Shown one piece after another: positions 24,512-36,670 of a stretch of 64,000 nucleotides of DNA. The stretch's first letter is position 1, and each line of letters starts with the position of its first letter. Source of the DNA: Inia geoffrensis. Lineage: Eukaryota; Chordata; Mammalia; Artiodactyla; Iniidae. Below the pieces are notes generated by a model. That model ran no database searches and had not been told where the DNA came from. It saw only the letters and a program-made list of their open reading frames with translations. The stretch spans positions 81,717,799 to 81,781,798 of the forward strand of contig CM070915.1 in NCBI GenBank assembly GCA_036417435.1. The letters run 5' to 3'. The position numbers and the translations under genes were made by a program.

Positions 24512-26248
24512 TTGGCCAAAAAGGGCGTATGCGTTTTTTCCTGAATATATTCAGGAAAAAACGCATACGCCCTTTTTGGCCAAGTGCATCACTGTCGAAC
24601 TGCTGCCTCTTTTCCTACGCTTTCAGAGCAATTCTTATCTACCCCCCGATATCTGTTTTCTGCAATTCTGCGTCGCGTTCAAGTCCTCCTCACAGCCTTC
24701 CTTTAATAAATTTTTGGATGATAGGGGTCATTTGGAACTCTGCAGGATTGCGAGTTACAGTGCCAGAAATCTCCTTTTCTCAACTCGCTTTCTTGTGAGC
24801 TGACCGCAAACCCGAAGAATTGCTTCAGGCCCTAATCTCGTTCCGGCATGGCACGCTGAGCCTTTGGTGAACTCTTCTTCCTGTAGGGAAATCAGAGTTC
24901 AATGTGCCCGTCCAAACACATCGAGTTAGCCGCTCATTGGTTCTCCTTATTCCTGATCATCTTCTACCGAAATTGCAAAGTGTGTGAAACAAGAGGTCAA
25001 AGGCACTGACTCTCCAAGTGGGGAGAATGTTAACATGGCCTCTGGAGGGGCGAACTCGAGTCCCAGGGTTCGAAAATGGCGATGAGTTTTAGAAACTTTG
25101 CTTGATCACTTCGTGGACCATATTCTGGGTTTTCCATGCATATTTTAGCTGAAGGATAAATCCCTTAAACGTGGAGATTTGGGACCCGTGGAATGGGAAC
25201 CATGCACCATTACCTCAAAGGGTCTGCATTCCCTCACCAATAGCATCAGCCCCAAGTGTCCAGCCTTATCTCTCCCACGGCTGTGGATGTAGAGGTGGTA
25301 AATCCAAGATTCCACACAAGCCCTGAAGGACTTATTTACGAATTTCTCTCTATTTCACAGTCCTTGTGTTTTCTTTTTCAAATTTATTTTTATAAGGGGA
25401 TTTAGCTTATGTACACTGCTGTGTGTATGCTGCTGTACACAAATGATTTTCTTATGGAGACCTATAAATGTATGGGTTTTAATTTTCTTCATAGTCAGGT
25501 ATATTCCTCGGCTTTGAACACGGGGTGCTGAGTCCATGTGGTTGAGCGAGGAGGAGGACTTGTCTAATATATATTTGGCTTATGGAATGGTATCTGTCCT
25601 AATATCGACCTCTGGTTTTATGCAGCCTCCCCACTCTCCTTTCCCCTTAAGCAAGCATCAGTTTCTTTTGTAAATGTGAGACTCTGTTGTGTTTTGTAAT
25701 GCAGTTCACGCGTAGCCGTGTTTACGTTCCCGGTATTCGTGATACCTTATGATGTTTCTTTTTCTGTGTGACTTATTTCACTTAGAATCATCGTAACTAA
25801 ATCCACTGATTATGCTGCTACTGGTCTGTTGCCATTGATTTCATTGTTGAGTGATATTCCATTGTAGGGATGTACCACAACTTTTATATCCATTTTTCTC
25901 TCTCTGGGCTATTGAAGTTGTACCATAGTCAAGGTTCCCGTAAAGAGCGCAGCCCCAAACTTTGGTGTGGCTGTGTCTTTTTCATTTAAATTTTCCGAAT
26001 CTATGGCACCATAAGTGGAAGTGCCCTAGGCTCTCTAGCTTGGTTTTCCCTTTGTTCCAGGAAACACCATCCACTTGTCCAGAGTGGCTGTTGGCAATTT
26101 ACATCCCGCCCATCATCATAACAAGGCTGCCGGTTCTCCATGGCCTGTCCTGCCTCTCTGGATTTTACACTTTTTTTCGGAGGGCCCTTTTGATCGGTGG
26201 GAAGTGAGAGTTGCTTGTAGTGCGGATTTCCATTGCAGGCTTGCTTGG
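24512..26248. repeat. Monomer M15, zone B, first unit of trimer copy 1
   Basis: The palindrome (24512-24583) is flawless. Private markers are TTACATACCGCC just upstream (24,362), GTTAACATGG, TGGAGGGGCG and TTATTTACGAATTTC. All reappear at +5,211 bp in M18. Confidence 0.93.
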
Positions 26249-27985
26249 TTGGCCAAAAAGGGCGTATGCGTTTTTTCCTGAATATATTCAGGAAAAAACG
26301 CATACGCCCTTTTTGGCCAAGTGCATCACTGTCGAACTGCTGCCTCTTTTCCTACGCTTTCAGAGCAATTCTTATCTATCCCCCGATATCTGTTTTCTGC
26401 AATTCTGCGTCGTGTTCAAGTCCTCCTCACAGCCTTCCTTCAATAAATTTTTGGATGATAGGGGTCATTTGGAACTCTGCCGGATTGTGAGTTACAGTGC
26501 CAGAAATCTCCTTTTCTCAACTCGCTTTCTTGTGAGCTGACCGCAAACCCGAACAATTGCTTCAGGCCCTAATCTCGTTCCGGCATGGCACGCTGAGCCT
26601 TTGGTTAACTCTTCTTCCTGTAGGGAAATCAGAGTTCAATGTGCCCGTCCAAACACATCGAGTTAGCCGCTCATTGGTTCTCCTTATTCCTGATCATCTT
26701 CTACCGAAATTGCAAAGTGTGCGAAACAAGAGCTCAAAGGCACTGACTCTCCAAGTGGGGAGAATGTTAATATGGCCTCTGGAAAGGCGAACTCGAGTCC
26801 CAGGGTTCGAAAATGGCGATGAGTTTTAGAAACTTTGCCTGATCACTTCGTGGACCATATTCTGGGTTTTCCATGCATATTTTAGCTGAGGGATAAATCC
26901 CTTAAATGTGGAGATTTGGGACCCGTGGAATGGGAACCATGCACCATTACCTCAAAGGGTCTGCGTTCCCTCACCAATAGCATCATCCCCAAGTGTCCAG
27001 CCTTATCTCTCCCACGGCTGTGGATGTAGAGGTGGTAAATCCAAGATTCCACACAAGCCCTGAAGGACTTATTTAAGAATTTCTCTCTATTTCACAGTCC
27101 TTGTGTTTTCTTTTTCAAATTTATTTTTATAAGGGGATTTAGCTTATGTACACTGCTGTGTGTATGCTGCTGTACACAAATGATTTTCTTATGGAGACCT
27201 ATAAATGTATGGGTTTTAATTTTCTTCATAGTCAGGTATATTCCTCGGTTTTGAACACGGGGTGCTGAGTCCATGTGGTTGAGCGAGGAGGAGGTCTTGT
27301 CTAATATATATTTGGCTTATGGAATGGTATCTTTCCTATTATCGACCTCTGGTTTTATGCAGCCTCCCCACTCTCCTTTCCCCTTAAGCAAGCATCAGTT
27401 TCTTTTGTAAATGTGAGACTCTGTTGTGTTTTGTAATGCAGTTCACGCGTAGCCGTGTTTACGTTCCCGGTATTCGTGATACCTTATGATGTTTCTTTTT
27501 CTGTGTGACTTATTTCACTTAGAATCATCGTAACTAAATCCACTCATTATGCTGCTACTGGTCTGTTGCCATTGATTTCATTGTTGAGTGATATTCCATT
27601 GTAGGGATTTACCACAACTTTTATATCCATTTTTCTCTTTCTGGGCTATTGAAGTTGTACCATAGTCAAGGTTCCCGTAAAGAGCGCAGCCCCAAACTTT
27701 GGTGTGGCTGTGTCTTTTTCATTTAAATTTTCCGAATCTATGGCACCATAAGTGGAAGTGCCCTAGGCTCTCTAGCTTGGTTTTCTCTTTGTTCCAGGAA
27801 ACACCATCCACTTCTCCAGAGTGGCTGTTGGCAATTTACATCCCACCCATCAGCATAACAAGGCTGCCGGTTCTCCATGGCCTGTCCTGCCTCTCTGGAT
27901 TTTACACTTTTTTTCGGAATGCCCTTTTGATCTGTGGGAAGTGAGAGTTGCTTGTAGTGCGGATTTCCATTGCAGGCTTGCTTGG
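26249..27985. repeat. Monomer M16, zone B, second unit of trimer copy 1
   Basis: The palindrome (26249-26320) is flawless. Even-member GGTTAACTC is present. Private markers TATCTATCCCCC, CTGCCGGATTG, AGAGCTCAAAGG and CTTTCCTATTATCG all recur in M19. Confidence 0.93.
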
Positions 27986-29722
27986 TTGGCCAAAAAGGGC
28001 GTATGCGCTTTTTCCTGAATATATTCAGGAAAAAACGCATACGCCCTTTTTGGCCAAGTGCATCACTGTCGAACTGCTGCCTCTTTTCCTACGCTTTCAG
28101 AGCAATTCTTATCTACCCCCCGATATCTGTTTTCTGCAATTCTGCGTCGCGTTCAAGTCCTCCTCACAGCCTTCCTTCAATAAATTTTTGGATGATAGGG
28201 GTCATTTGGAACTCTGCAGGATTGTGAGTTACAGTGCCAGAAATCTCCTTTTCGCAACTCGCTTTCTTGTGAGCTGACCGCAAACCCGAAGAATTGCTTC
28301 AGGCCCTCATCTCGTTCCGGCATGGCACGCTGAGCCTTTGGTGAACTCTTCTTCCTGTAGGGAAATCAGAGTTCAATGTGCCCGTCCAAACACATCGAGT
28401 TAGCCGCTCATTGGTTCTCCTTATTCCTGATCATCTTCTACCGAAATTGCAAAGTGTGCGAAACAAGAGGTCAAAGGCACTGACTCTCCAAGTGGGGAGA
28501 ATGTTAATATGGCCTCTGGAACGGCGAACTCGAGTCCCAGGGTTCGAAAATGGCGATGAGTTTTAGAAACTTTGCCTGATCACTTCGTGGACCATATTCT
28601 GGGTTTTCCATGCATATTTTAGCTGAAGGATAAATCCCTTAAACGAGGAGATTTGGGACCCTTGGAATGGGAACCATGCACCATTACCTCAAAGGGTCTG
28701 CCTTCCCTCACCAATAGCATCAGCCCAAAGTGTCCAGCCTTATCTCTCCCACGGCTGTGGATGTAGAGGTGGTAAATCCAAGATTCCACACAACCACTGA
28801 AGGACTTATTTAAGAATATCTCTCTATTTTACAGTCCTTGTGTTTTCTTTTTCAAATTTATTTTTATAAGGGGATTTAGCTTATGTACACTGCTGTGTGT
28901 ATGCTGCTGTACACAAATGATTTTCTTATGGAGACCTATAAATGTATGGGTTTTAATTTTCTTCATAGTCAGGTATATTCCTCGGCTTTGAACACGGGGT
29001 GCTGAGTCCATGTGGTTGAGCGAGGAGGAGGTCTTGTCTAATATATATTTGGCTTATGGAATGGTATCTGTCCTAATATCGACCTCTGGTTTTATGCAGC
29101 CTCCCCACTCTCCTTTCCCCTTAAGCAAGCATCAGTTTCTTTTGTAAATGTGAGACTCTGTTGTGTTTTGTAATGCAGTTCACGCGTAGCCGTGTTTACG
29201 TTCCCGGTATTCGTGATACCTTATGATGTTTCTTTTTCTGTGTGACTTATTTCACTTAGAATCATCGTACCTAAATCCACTCATTATGCTGCTACTGGTC
29301 TGTTGCCATTGATTTCATTGTTGAGTGATATTCCATTGTAGGGGTGTACCACAACTTTTATATCCATTTTTCTCTCTCTGGGCTATTGAAGTTGTACCAT
29401 AGTCAAGGTTCCCGTAAAGAGCGCAGCCCCAAACTTTGGTGTGGCTGTGTCTTTTTCATTTAAATTTTCCGAATCTATGGCACCATAAGTGGAAGTGCCC
29501 TAGGCTCTCTAGCTTGGTTTTCCCTTTGTTCCAGGAAACACCATCCACTTCTCCAGAGTGGCTGTTGGCAATTTACATACCGCCCATCAGCATAACAAGG
29601 CTGCCTGTTCTCCATGGCCTGTCCTGCCTCTCTGGATTTTACACTTTTTTTCGGAGGGCCCTTTTGATCGGTGGGAAGTGAGAGTTGCTTGTAGTGCGGA
29701 TTTCCACTGCAGGCTTGCTTGG
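27986..29722. repeat. Monomer M17, zone B, third unit of trimer copy 1
   Basis: The palindrome (27986-28057) has one unpaired C in the left arm (GCGCTTTTTCC). That change, AACGAGGAGA and CCCTTGGAATGG are shared with M20, M21 and M22. Trimer copy 1 ends inside this unit, before ~29,274. Confidence 0.92.
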
Positions 29723-31459
29723 TTGGCCAAAAAGGGCGTATGCGTTTTTTCCTGAATATATTCAGGAAAAAACGCATACGCCCTTTTTGGCCAAGTGCAT
29801 CACTGTCGAACTGCTGCCTCTTTTCCTACGCTTTCAGAGCAATTCTTATCTACCCCCCGATATCTGTTTTCTGCAATTCTGCGTCGCGTTCAAGTCCTCC
29901 TCACAGCCTTCCTTTAATAAATTTTTGGATGATAGGGGTCATTTGGAACTCTGCAGGATTGCGAGTTACAGTGCCAGAAATCTCCTTTTCTCAACTCGCT
30001 TTCTTGTGAGCTGACCGCAAACCCGAAGAATTGCTTCAGGCCCTAATCTCGTTCCGGCATGGCACGCTGAGCCTTTGGTGAACTCTTCTTCCTGTAGGGA
30101 AATCAGAGTTCAATGTGCCCGTCCAAACACATCGAGTTAGCCGCTCATTGGTTCTCCTTATTCCTGATCATCTTCTACCGAAATTGCAAAGTGTGTGAAA
30201 CAAGAGGTCAAAGGCACTGACTCTCCAAGTGGGGAGAATGTTAACATGGCCTCTGGAGGGGCGAACTCGAGTCCCAGGGTTCGAAAATGGCGATGAGTTT
30301 TAGAAACTTTGCTTGATCACTTCGTGGACCATATTCTGGGTTTTCCATGCATATTTTAGCTGAAGGATAAATCCCTTAAACGTGGAGATTTGGGACCCGT
30401 GGAATGGGAACCATGCACCATTACCTCAAAGGGTCTGCATTCCCTCACCAATAGCATCAGCCCCAAGTGTCCAGCCTTATCTCTCCCACGGCTGTGGATG
30501 TAGAGGTGGTAAATCCAAGATTCCACACAAGCCCTGAAGGACTTATTTACGAATTTCTCTCTATTTCACAGTCCTTGTGTTTTCTTTTTCAAATTTATTT
30601 TTATAAGGGGATTTAGCTTATGTACACTGCTGTGTGTATGCTGCTGTACACAAATGATTTTCTTATGGAGACCTATAAATGTATGGGTTTTAATTTTCTT
30701 CATAGTCAGGTATATTCCTCGGCTTTGAACACGGGGTGCTGAGTCCATGTGGTTGAGCGAGGAGGAGGACTTGTCTAATATATATTTGGCTTATGGAATG
30801 GTATCTGTCCTAATATCGACCTCTGGTTTTATGCAGCCTCCCCACTCTCCTTTCCCCTTAAGCAAGCATCAGTTTCTTTTGTAAATGTGAGACTCTGTTG
30901 TGTTTTGTAATGCAGTTCACGCGTAGCCGTGTTTACGTTCCCGGTATTCGTGATACCTTATGATGTTTCTTTTTCTGTGTGACTTATTTCACTTAGAATC
31001 ATCGTAACTAAATCCACTGATTATGCTGCTACTGGTCTGTTGCCATTGATTTCATTGTTGAGTGATATTCCATTGTAGGGATGTACCACAACTTTTATAT
31101 CCATTTTTCTCTCTCTGGGCTATTGAAGTTGTACCATAGTCAAGGTTCCCGTAAAGAGCGCAGCCCCAAACTTTGGTGTGGCTGTGTCTTTTTCATTTAA
31201 ATTTTCCGAATCTATGGCACCATAAGTGGAAGTGCCCTAGGCTCTCTAGCTTGGTTTTCCCTTTGTTCCAGGAAACACCATCCACTTGTCCAGAGTGGCT
31301 GTTGGCAATTTACATCCCGCCCATCATCATAACAAGGCTGCCGGTTCTCCATGGCCTGTCCTGCCTCTCTGGATTTTACACTTTTTTTCGGAGGGCCCTT
31401 TTGATCGGTGGGAAGTGAGAGTTGCTTGTAGTGCGGATTTCCATTGCAGGCTTGCTTGG
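29723..31459. repeat. Monomer M18, duplicate of M15
   Basis: The palindrome (29723-29794) is flawless. All M15 private markers I checked are present at +5,211 bp. Confidence 0.93.
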
Positions 31460-33196
31460 TTGGCCAAAAAGGGCGTATGCGTTTTTTCCTGAATATATTC
31501 AGGAAAAAACGCATACGCCCTTTTTGGCCAAGTGCATCACTGTCGAACTGCTGCCTCTTTTCCTACGCTTTCAGAGCAATTCTTATCTATCCCCCGATAT
31601 CTGTTTTCTGCAATTCTGCGTCGTGTTCAAGTCCTCCTCACAGCCTTCCTTCAATAAATTTTTGGATGATAGGGGTCATTTGGAACTCTGCCGGATTGTG
31701 AGTTACAGTGCCAGAAATCTCCTTTTCTCAACTCGCTTTCTTGTGAGCTGACCGCAAACCCGAACAATTGCTTCAGGCCCTAATCTCGTTCCGGCATGGC
31801 ACGCTGAGCCTTTGGTTAACTCTTCTTCCTGTAGGGAAATCAGAGTTCAATGTGCCCGTCCAAACACATCGAGTTAGCCGCTCATTGGTTCTCCTTATTC
31901 CTGATCATCTTCTACCGAAATTGCAAAGTGTGCGAAACAAGAGCTCAAAGGCACTGACTCTCCAAGTGGGGAGAATGTTAATATGGCCTCTGGAAAGGCG
32001 AACTCGAGTCCCAGGGTTCGAAAATGGCGATGAGTTTTAGAAACTTTGCCTGATCACTTCGTGGACCATATTCTGGGTTTTCCATGCATATTTTAGCTGA
32101 GGGATAAATCCCTTAAATGTGGAGATTTGGGACCCGTGGAATGGGAACCATGCACCATTACCTCAAAGGGTCTGCGTTCCCTCACCAATAGCATCATCCC
32201 CAAGTGTCCAGCCTTATCTCTCCCACGGCTGTGGATGTAGAGGTGGTAAATCCAAGATTCCACACAAGCCCTGAAGGACTTATTTAAGAATTTCTCTCTA
32301 TTTCACAGTCCTTGTGTTTTCTTTTTCAAATTTATTTTTATAAGGGGATTTAGCTTATGTACACTGCTGTGTGTATGCTGCTGTACACAAATGATTTTCT
32401 TATGGAGACCTATAAATGTATGGGTTTTAATTTTCTTCATAGTCAGGTATATTCCTCGGTTTTGAACACGGGGTGCTGAGTCCATGTGGTTGAGCGAGGA
32501 GGAGGTCTTGTCTAATATATATTTGGCTTATGGAATGGTATCTTTCCTATTATCGACCTCTGGTTTTATGCAGCCTCCCCACTCTCCTTTCCCCTTAAGC
32601 AAGCATCAGTTTCTTTTGTAAATGTGAGACTCTGTTGTGTTTTGTAATGCAGTTCACGCGTAGCCGTGTTTACGTTCCCGGTATTCGTGATACCTTATGA
32701 TGTTTCTTTTTCTGTGTGACTTATTTCACTTAGAATCATCGTAACTAAATCCACTCATTATGCTGCTACTGGTCTGTTGCCATTGATTTCATTGTTGAGT
32801 GATATTCCATTGTAGGGATTTACCACAACTTTTATATCCATTTTTCTCTTTCTGGGCTATTGAAGTTGTACCATAGTCAAGGTTCCCGTAAAGAGCGCAG
32901 CCCCAAACTTTGGTGTGGCTGTGTCTTTTTCATTTAAATTTTCCGAATCTATGGCACCATAAGTGGAAGTGCCCTAGGCTCTCTAGCTTGGTTTTCTCTT
33001 TGTTCCAGGAAACACCATCCACTTCTCCAGAGTGGCTGTTGGCAATTTACATCCCACCCATCAGCATAACAAGGCTGCCGGTTCTCCATGGCCTGTCCTG
33101 CCTCTCTGGATTTTACACTTTTTTTCGGAATGCCCTTTTGATCTGTGGGAAGTGAGAGTTGCTTGTAGTGCGGATTTCCATTGCAGGCTTGCTTGG
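31460..33196. repeat. Monomer M19, duplicate of M16
   Basis: The palindrome (31460-31531) is flawless. It repeats every M16 private marker I checked, including CTTTCCTATTATCG and AGAGCTCAAAGG. Confidence 0.93.
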
Positions 33197-34933
33197 TTGG
33201 CCAAAAAGGGCGTATGCGCTTTTTCCTGAATATATTCAGGAAAAAACGCATACGCCCTTTTTGGCCAAGTGCATCACTGTCGAACTGCTGCCTCTTTTCC
33301 TACGCTTTCAGAGCAATTCTTATCTACCCCCCGATATCTGTTTTCTGCAATTCTGCGTCGCGTTCAAGTCCTCCTCACAGCCTTCCTTCAATAAATTTTT
33401 GGATGATAGGGGTCATTTGGAACTCTGCAGGATTGTGAGTTACAGTGCCAGAAATCTCCTTTTCGCAACTCGCTTTCTTGTGAGCTGACCGCAAACCCGA
33501 AGAATTGCTTCAGGCCCTCATCTCGTTCCGGCATGGCACGCTGAGCCTTTGGTGAACTCTTCTTCCTGTAGGGAAATCAGAGTTCAATGTGCCCGTCCAA
33601 ACACATCGAGTTAGCCGCTCATTGGTTCTCCTTATTCCTGATCATCTTCTACCGAAATTGCAAAGTGTGCGAAACAAGAGGTCAAAGGCACTGACTCTCC
33701 AAGTGGGGAGAATGTTAATATGGCCTCTGGAACGGCGAACTCGAGTCCCAGGGTTCGAAAATGGCGATGAGTTTTAGAAACTTTGCCTGATCACTTCGTG
33801 GACCATATTCTGGGTTTTCCATGCATATTTTAGCTGAAGGATAAATCCCTTAAACGAGGAGATTTGGGACCCTTGGAATGGGAACCATGCACCATTACCT
33901 CAAAGGGTCTGCCTTCCCTCACCAATAGCATCAGCCCAAAGTGTCCAGCCTTATCTCTCCCACGGCTGTGGATGTAGAGGTGGTAAATCCAAGATTCCAC
34001 ACAACCACTGAAGGACTTATTTAAGAATATCTCTCTATTTTACAGTCCTTGTGTTTTCTTTTTCAAATTTATTTTTATAAGGGGATTTAGCTTATGTACA
34101 CTGCTGTGTGTATGCTGCTGTACACAAATGATTTTCTTATGGAGACCTATAAATGTATGGGTTTTAATTTTCTTCATAGTCAGGTATATTCCTCGGCTTT
34201 GAACACGGGGTGCTGAGTCCATGTGGTTGAGCGAGGAGGAGGTCTTGTCTAATATATATTTGGCTTATGGAATGGTATCTGTCCTAATATCGACCTCTGG
34301 TTTTATGCAGCCTCCCCACTCTCCTTTCCCCTTAAGCAAGCATCAGTTTCTTTTGTAAATGTGAGACTCTGTTGTGTTTTGTAATGCAGTTCACGCGTAG
34401 CCGTGTTTACGTTCCCGGTATTCGTGATACCTTATGATGTTTCTTTTTCTGTGTGACTTATTTCACTTAGAATCATCGTAACTAAATCCACTCATTATGC
34501 TGCTACTGGTCTGTTGCCATTGATTTCATTGTTGAGTGATATTCCATTGTAGGGATTTACCACAACTTTTATATCCATTTTTCTCTTTCTGGGCTATTGA
34601 AGTTGTACCATAGTCAAGGTTCCCGTAAAGAGCGCAGCCCCAAACTTTGGTGTGGCTGTGTCTTTTTCATTTAAATTTTCCGAATCTATGGCACCATAAG
34701 TGGAAGTGCCCTAGGCTCTCTAGCTTGGTTTTCTCTTTGTTCCAGGAAACACCATCCACTTCTCCAGAGTGGCTGTTGGCAATTTACATCCCACCCATCA
34801 GCATAACAAGGCTGCCGGTTCTCCATGGCCTGTCCTGCCTCTCTGGATTTTACACTTTTTTTCGGAATGCCCTTTTGATCTGTGGGAAGTGAGAGTTGCT
34901 TGTAGTGCGGATTTCCATTGCAGGCTTGCTTGG
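33197..34933. repeat. Monomer M20, duplicate of M17
   Basis: The palindrome (33197-33268) has the same unpaired C as M17, so the flaw was copied with the block. Its distal part (GGGATTTACC at ~34,552) instead matches M16 and M19. That marks a further one-monomer duplication. Confidence 0.93.
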
Positions 34934-36670
34934 TTGGCCAAAAAGGGCGTATGCGCTTTTTCCTGAATATATTCAGGAAAAAACGCATACGCCCTTTTTG
35001 GCCAAGTGCATCACTGTCGAACTGCTGCCTCTTTTCCTACGCTTTCAGAGCAATTCTTATCTACCCCCCGATATCTGTTTTCTGCAATTCTGCGTCGCGT
35101 TCAAGTCCTCCTCACAGCCTTCCTTCAATAAATTTTTGGATGATAGGGGTCATTTGGAACTCTGCAGGATTGTGAGTTACAGTGCCAGAAATCTCCTTTT
35201 CGCAACTCGCTTTCTTGTGAGCTGACCGCAAACCCGAAGAATTGCTTCAGGCCCTCATCTCGTTCCGGCATGGCACGCTGAGCCTTTGGTGAACTCTTCT
35301 TCCTGTAGGGAAATCAGAGTTCAATGTGCCCGTCCAAACACATCGAGTTAGCCGCTCATTGGTTCTCCTTATTCCTGATCATCTTCTACCGAAATTGCAA
35401 AGTGTGCGAAACAAGAGGTCAAAGGCACTGACTCTCCAAGTGGGGAGAATGTTAATATGGCCTCTGGAACGGCGAACTCGAGTCCCAGGGTTCGAAAATG
35501 GCGATGAGTTTTAGAAACTTTGCCTGATCACTTCGTGGACCATATTCTGGGTTTTCCATGCATATTTTAGCTGAAGGATAAATCCCTTAAACGAGGAGAT
35601 TTGGGACCCTTGGAATGGGAACCATGCACCATTACCTCAAAGGGTCTGCCTTCCCTCACCAATAGCATCAGCCCAAAGTGTCCAGCCTTATCTCTCCCAC
35701 GGCTGTGGATGTAGAGGTGGTAAATCCAAGATTCCACACAACCCCTGAAGGACTTATTTAAGAATATCTCTCTATTTTACAGTCCTTGTGTTTTCTTTTT
35801 CAAATTTATTTTTATAAGGGGATTTAGCTTATGTACACTGCTGTGTGTATGCTGCTGTACACAAATGATTTTCTTATGGAGACCTATAAATGTATGGGTT
35901 TTAATTTTCTTCATAGTCAGGTATATTCCTCGGCTTTGAACACGGGGTGCTGAGTCCATGTGTTTGAGCGAGGAGGAGGTGTTGTCTAATATATATTTGG
36001 CTTATGGAATGGTATCTGTCCTAATATCAACCTCTGGTTTTATGCACCCTCCCCACTCTCCTTTCCCCTTAAGCAAGCATCAGTTTCTTTTGTAAATGTG
36101 AGACTCTGTTGTGTTTTGTAATGCAGTTCACGCGTAGCCGTGTTTACGTTCCCGGTATTCGTGATACCTTATGATGTTTCTTTTTCTGTGTGACTTATTT
36201 CACTTAGAATCATCGTAACTAAATCCACTCATTATGCTGCTACTGGTCTGTTGCCATTGATTTCATTGTTGAGTGATATTCCATTGTAGGGATGTACCAC
36301 AACTTTTATATCCATTTTTCTCTCTCTGGGCTATTGAAGTTGTACCATAGTCAAGGTTCCCATAAAGAGAGCAGCCCCAAACTTTGGTGCGGCTGTGTCT
36401 TTTTCATTTAAATTTTCCGAATCTATGGCACCATAAGTGGAAGTGCCCTAGGCTCTCTAGCTTGGTTTTCTCTTTGTTCCAGGAAACATCATCCACTTCT
36501 CCAGAGTGGCTGTTGGCAATTTACATCCCGCCCATCAGCATAACAAGGCTGCCTGTTCTCCATGGCCTTTCCTGCCTCTCTGGATTTTACACTTTTTTTC
36601 GGAGGGCCCTTTTGATCGGTGGGTAGTGAGAGTTGCTTGTAGTGCGGATTTCCATTGCAGGCTTGCTTGG
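34934..36670. repeat. Monomer M21, further copy of the M20 type
   Basis: The palindrome (34934-35005) has the inherited unpaired C. It differs from M20 at CACAACCCCTGAAGG (~35,731) and adds CATGTGTTTGAGCG, GGTGCGGCTG and GAAACATCATCC, which M22 shares. Confidence 0.92.
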
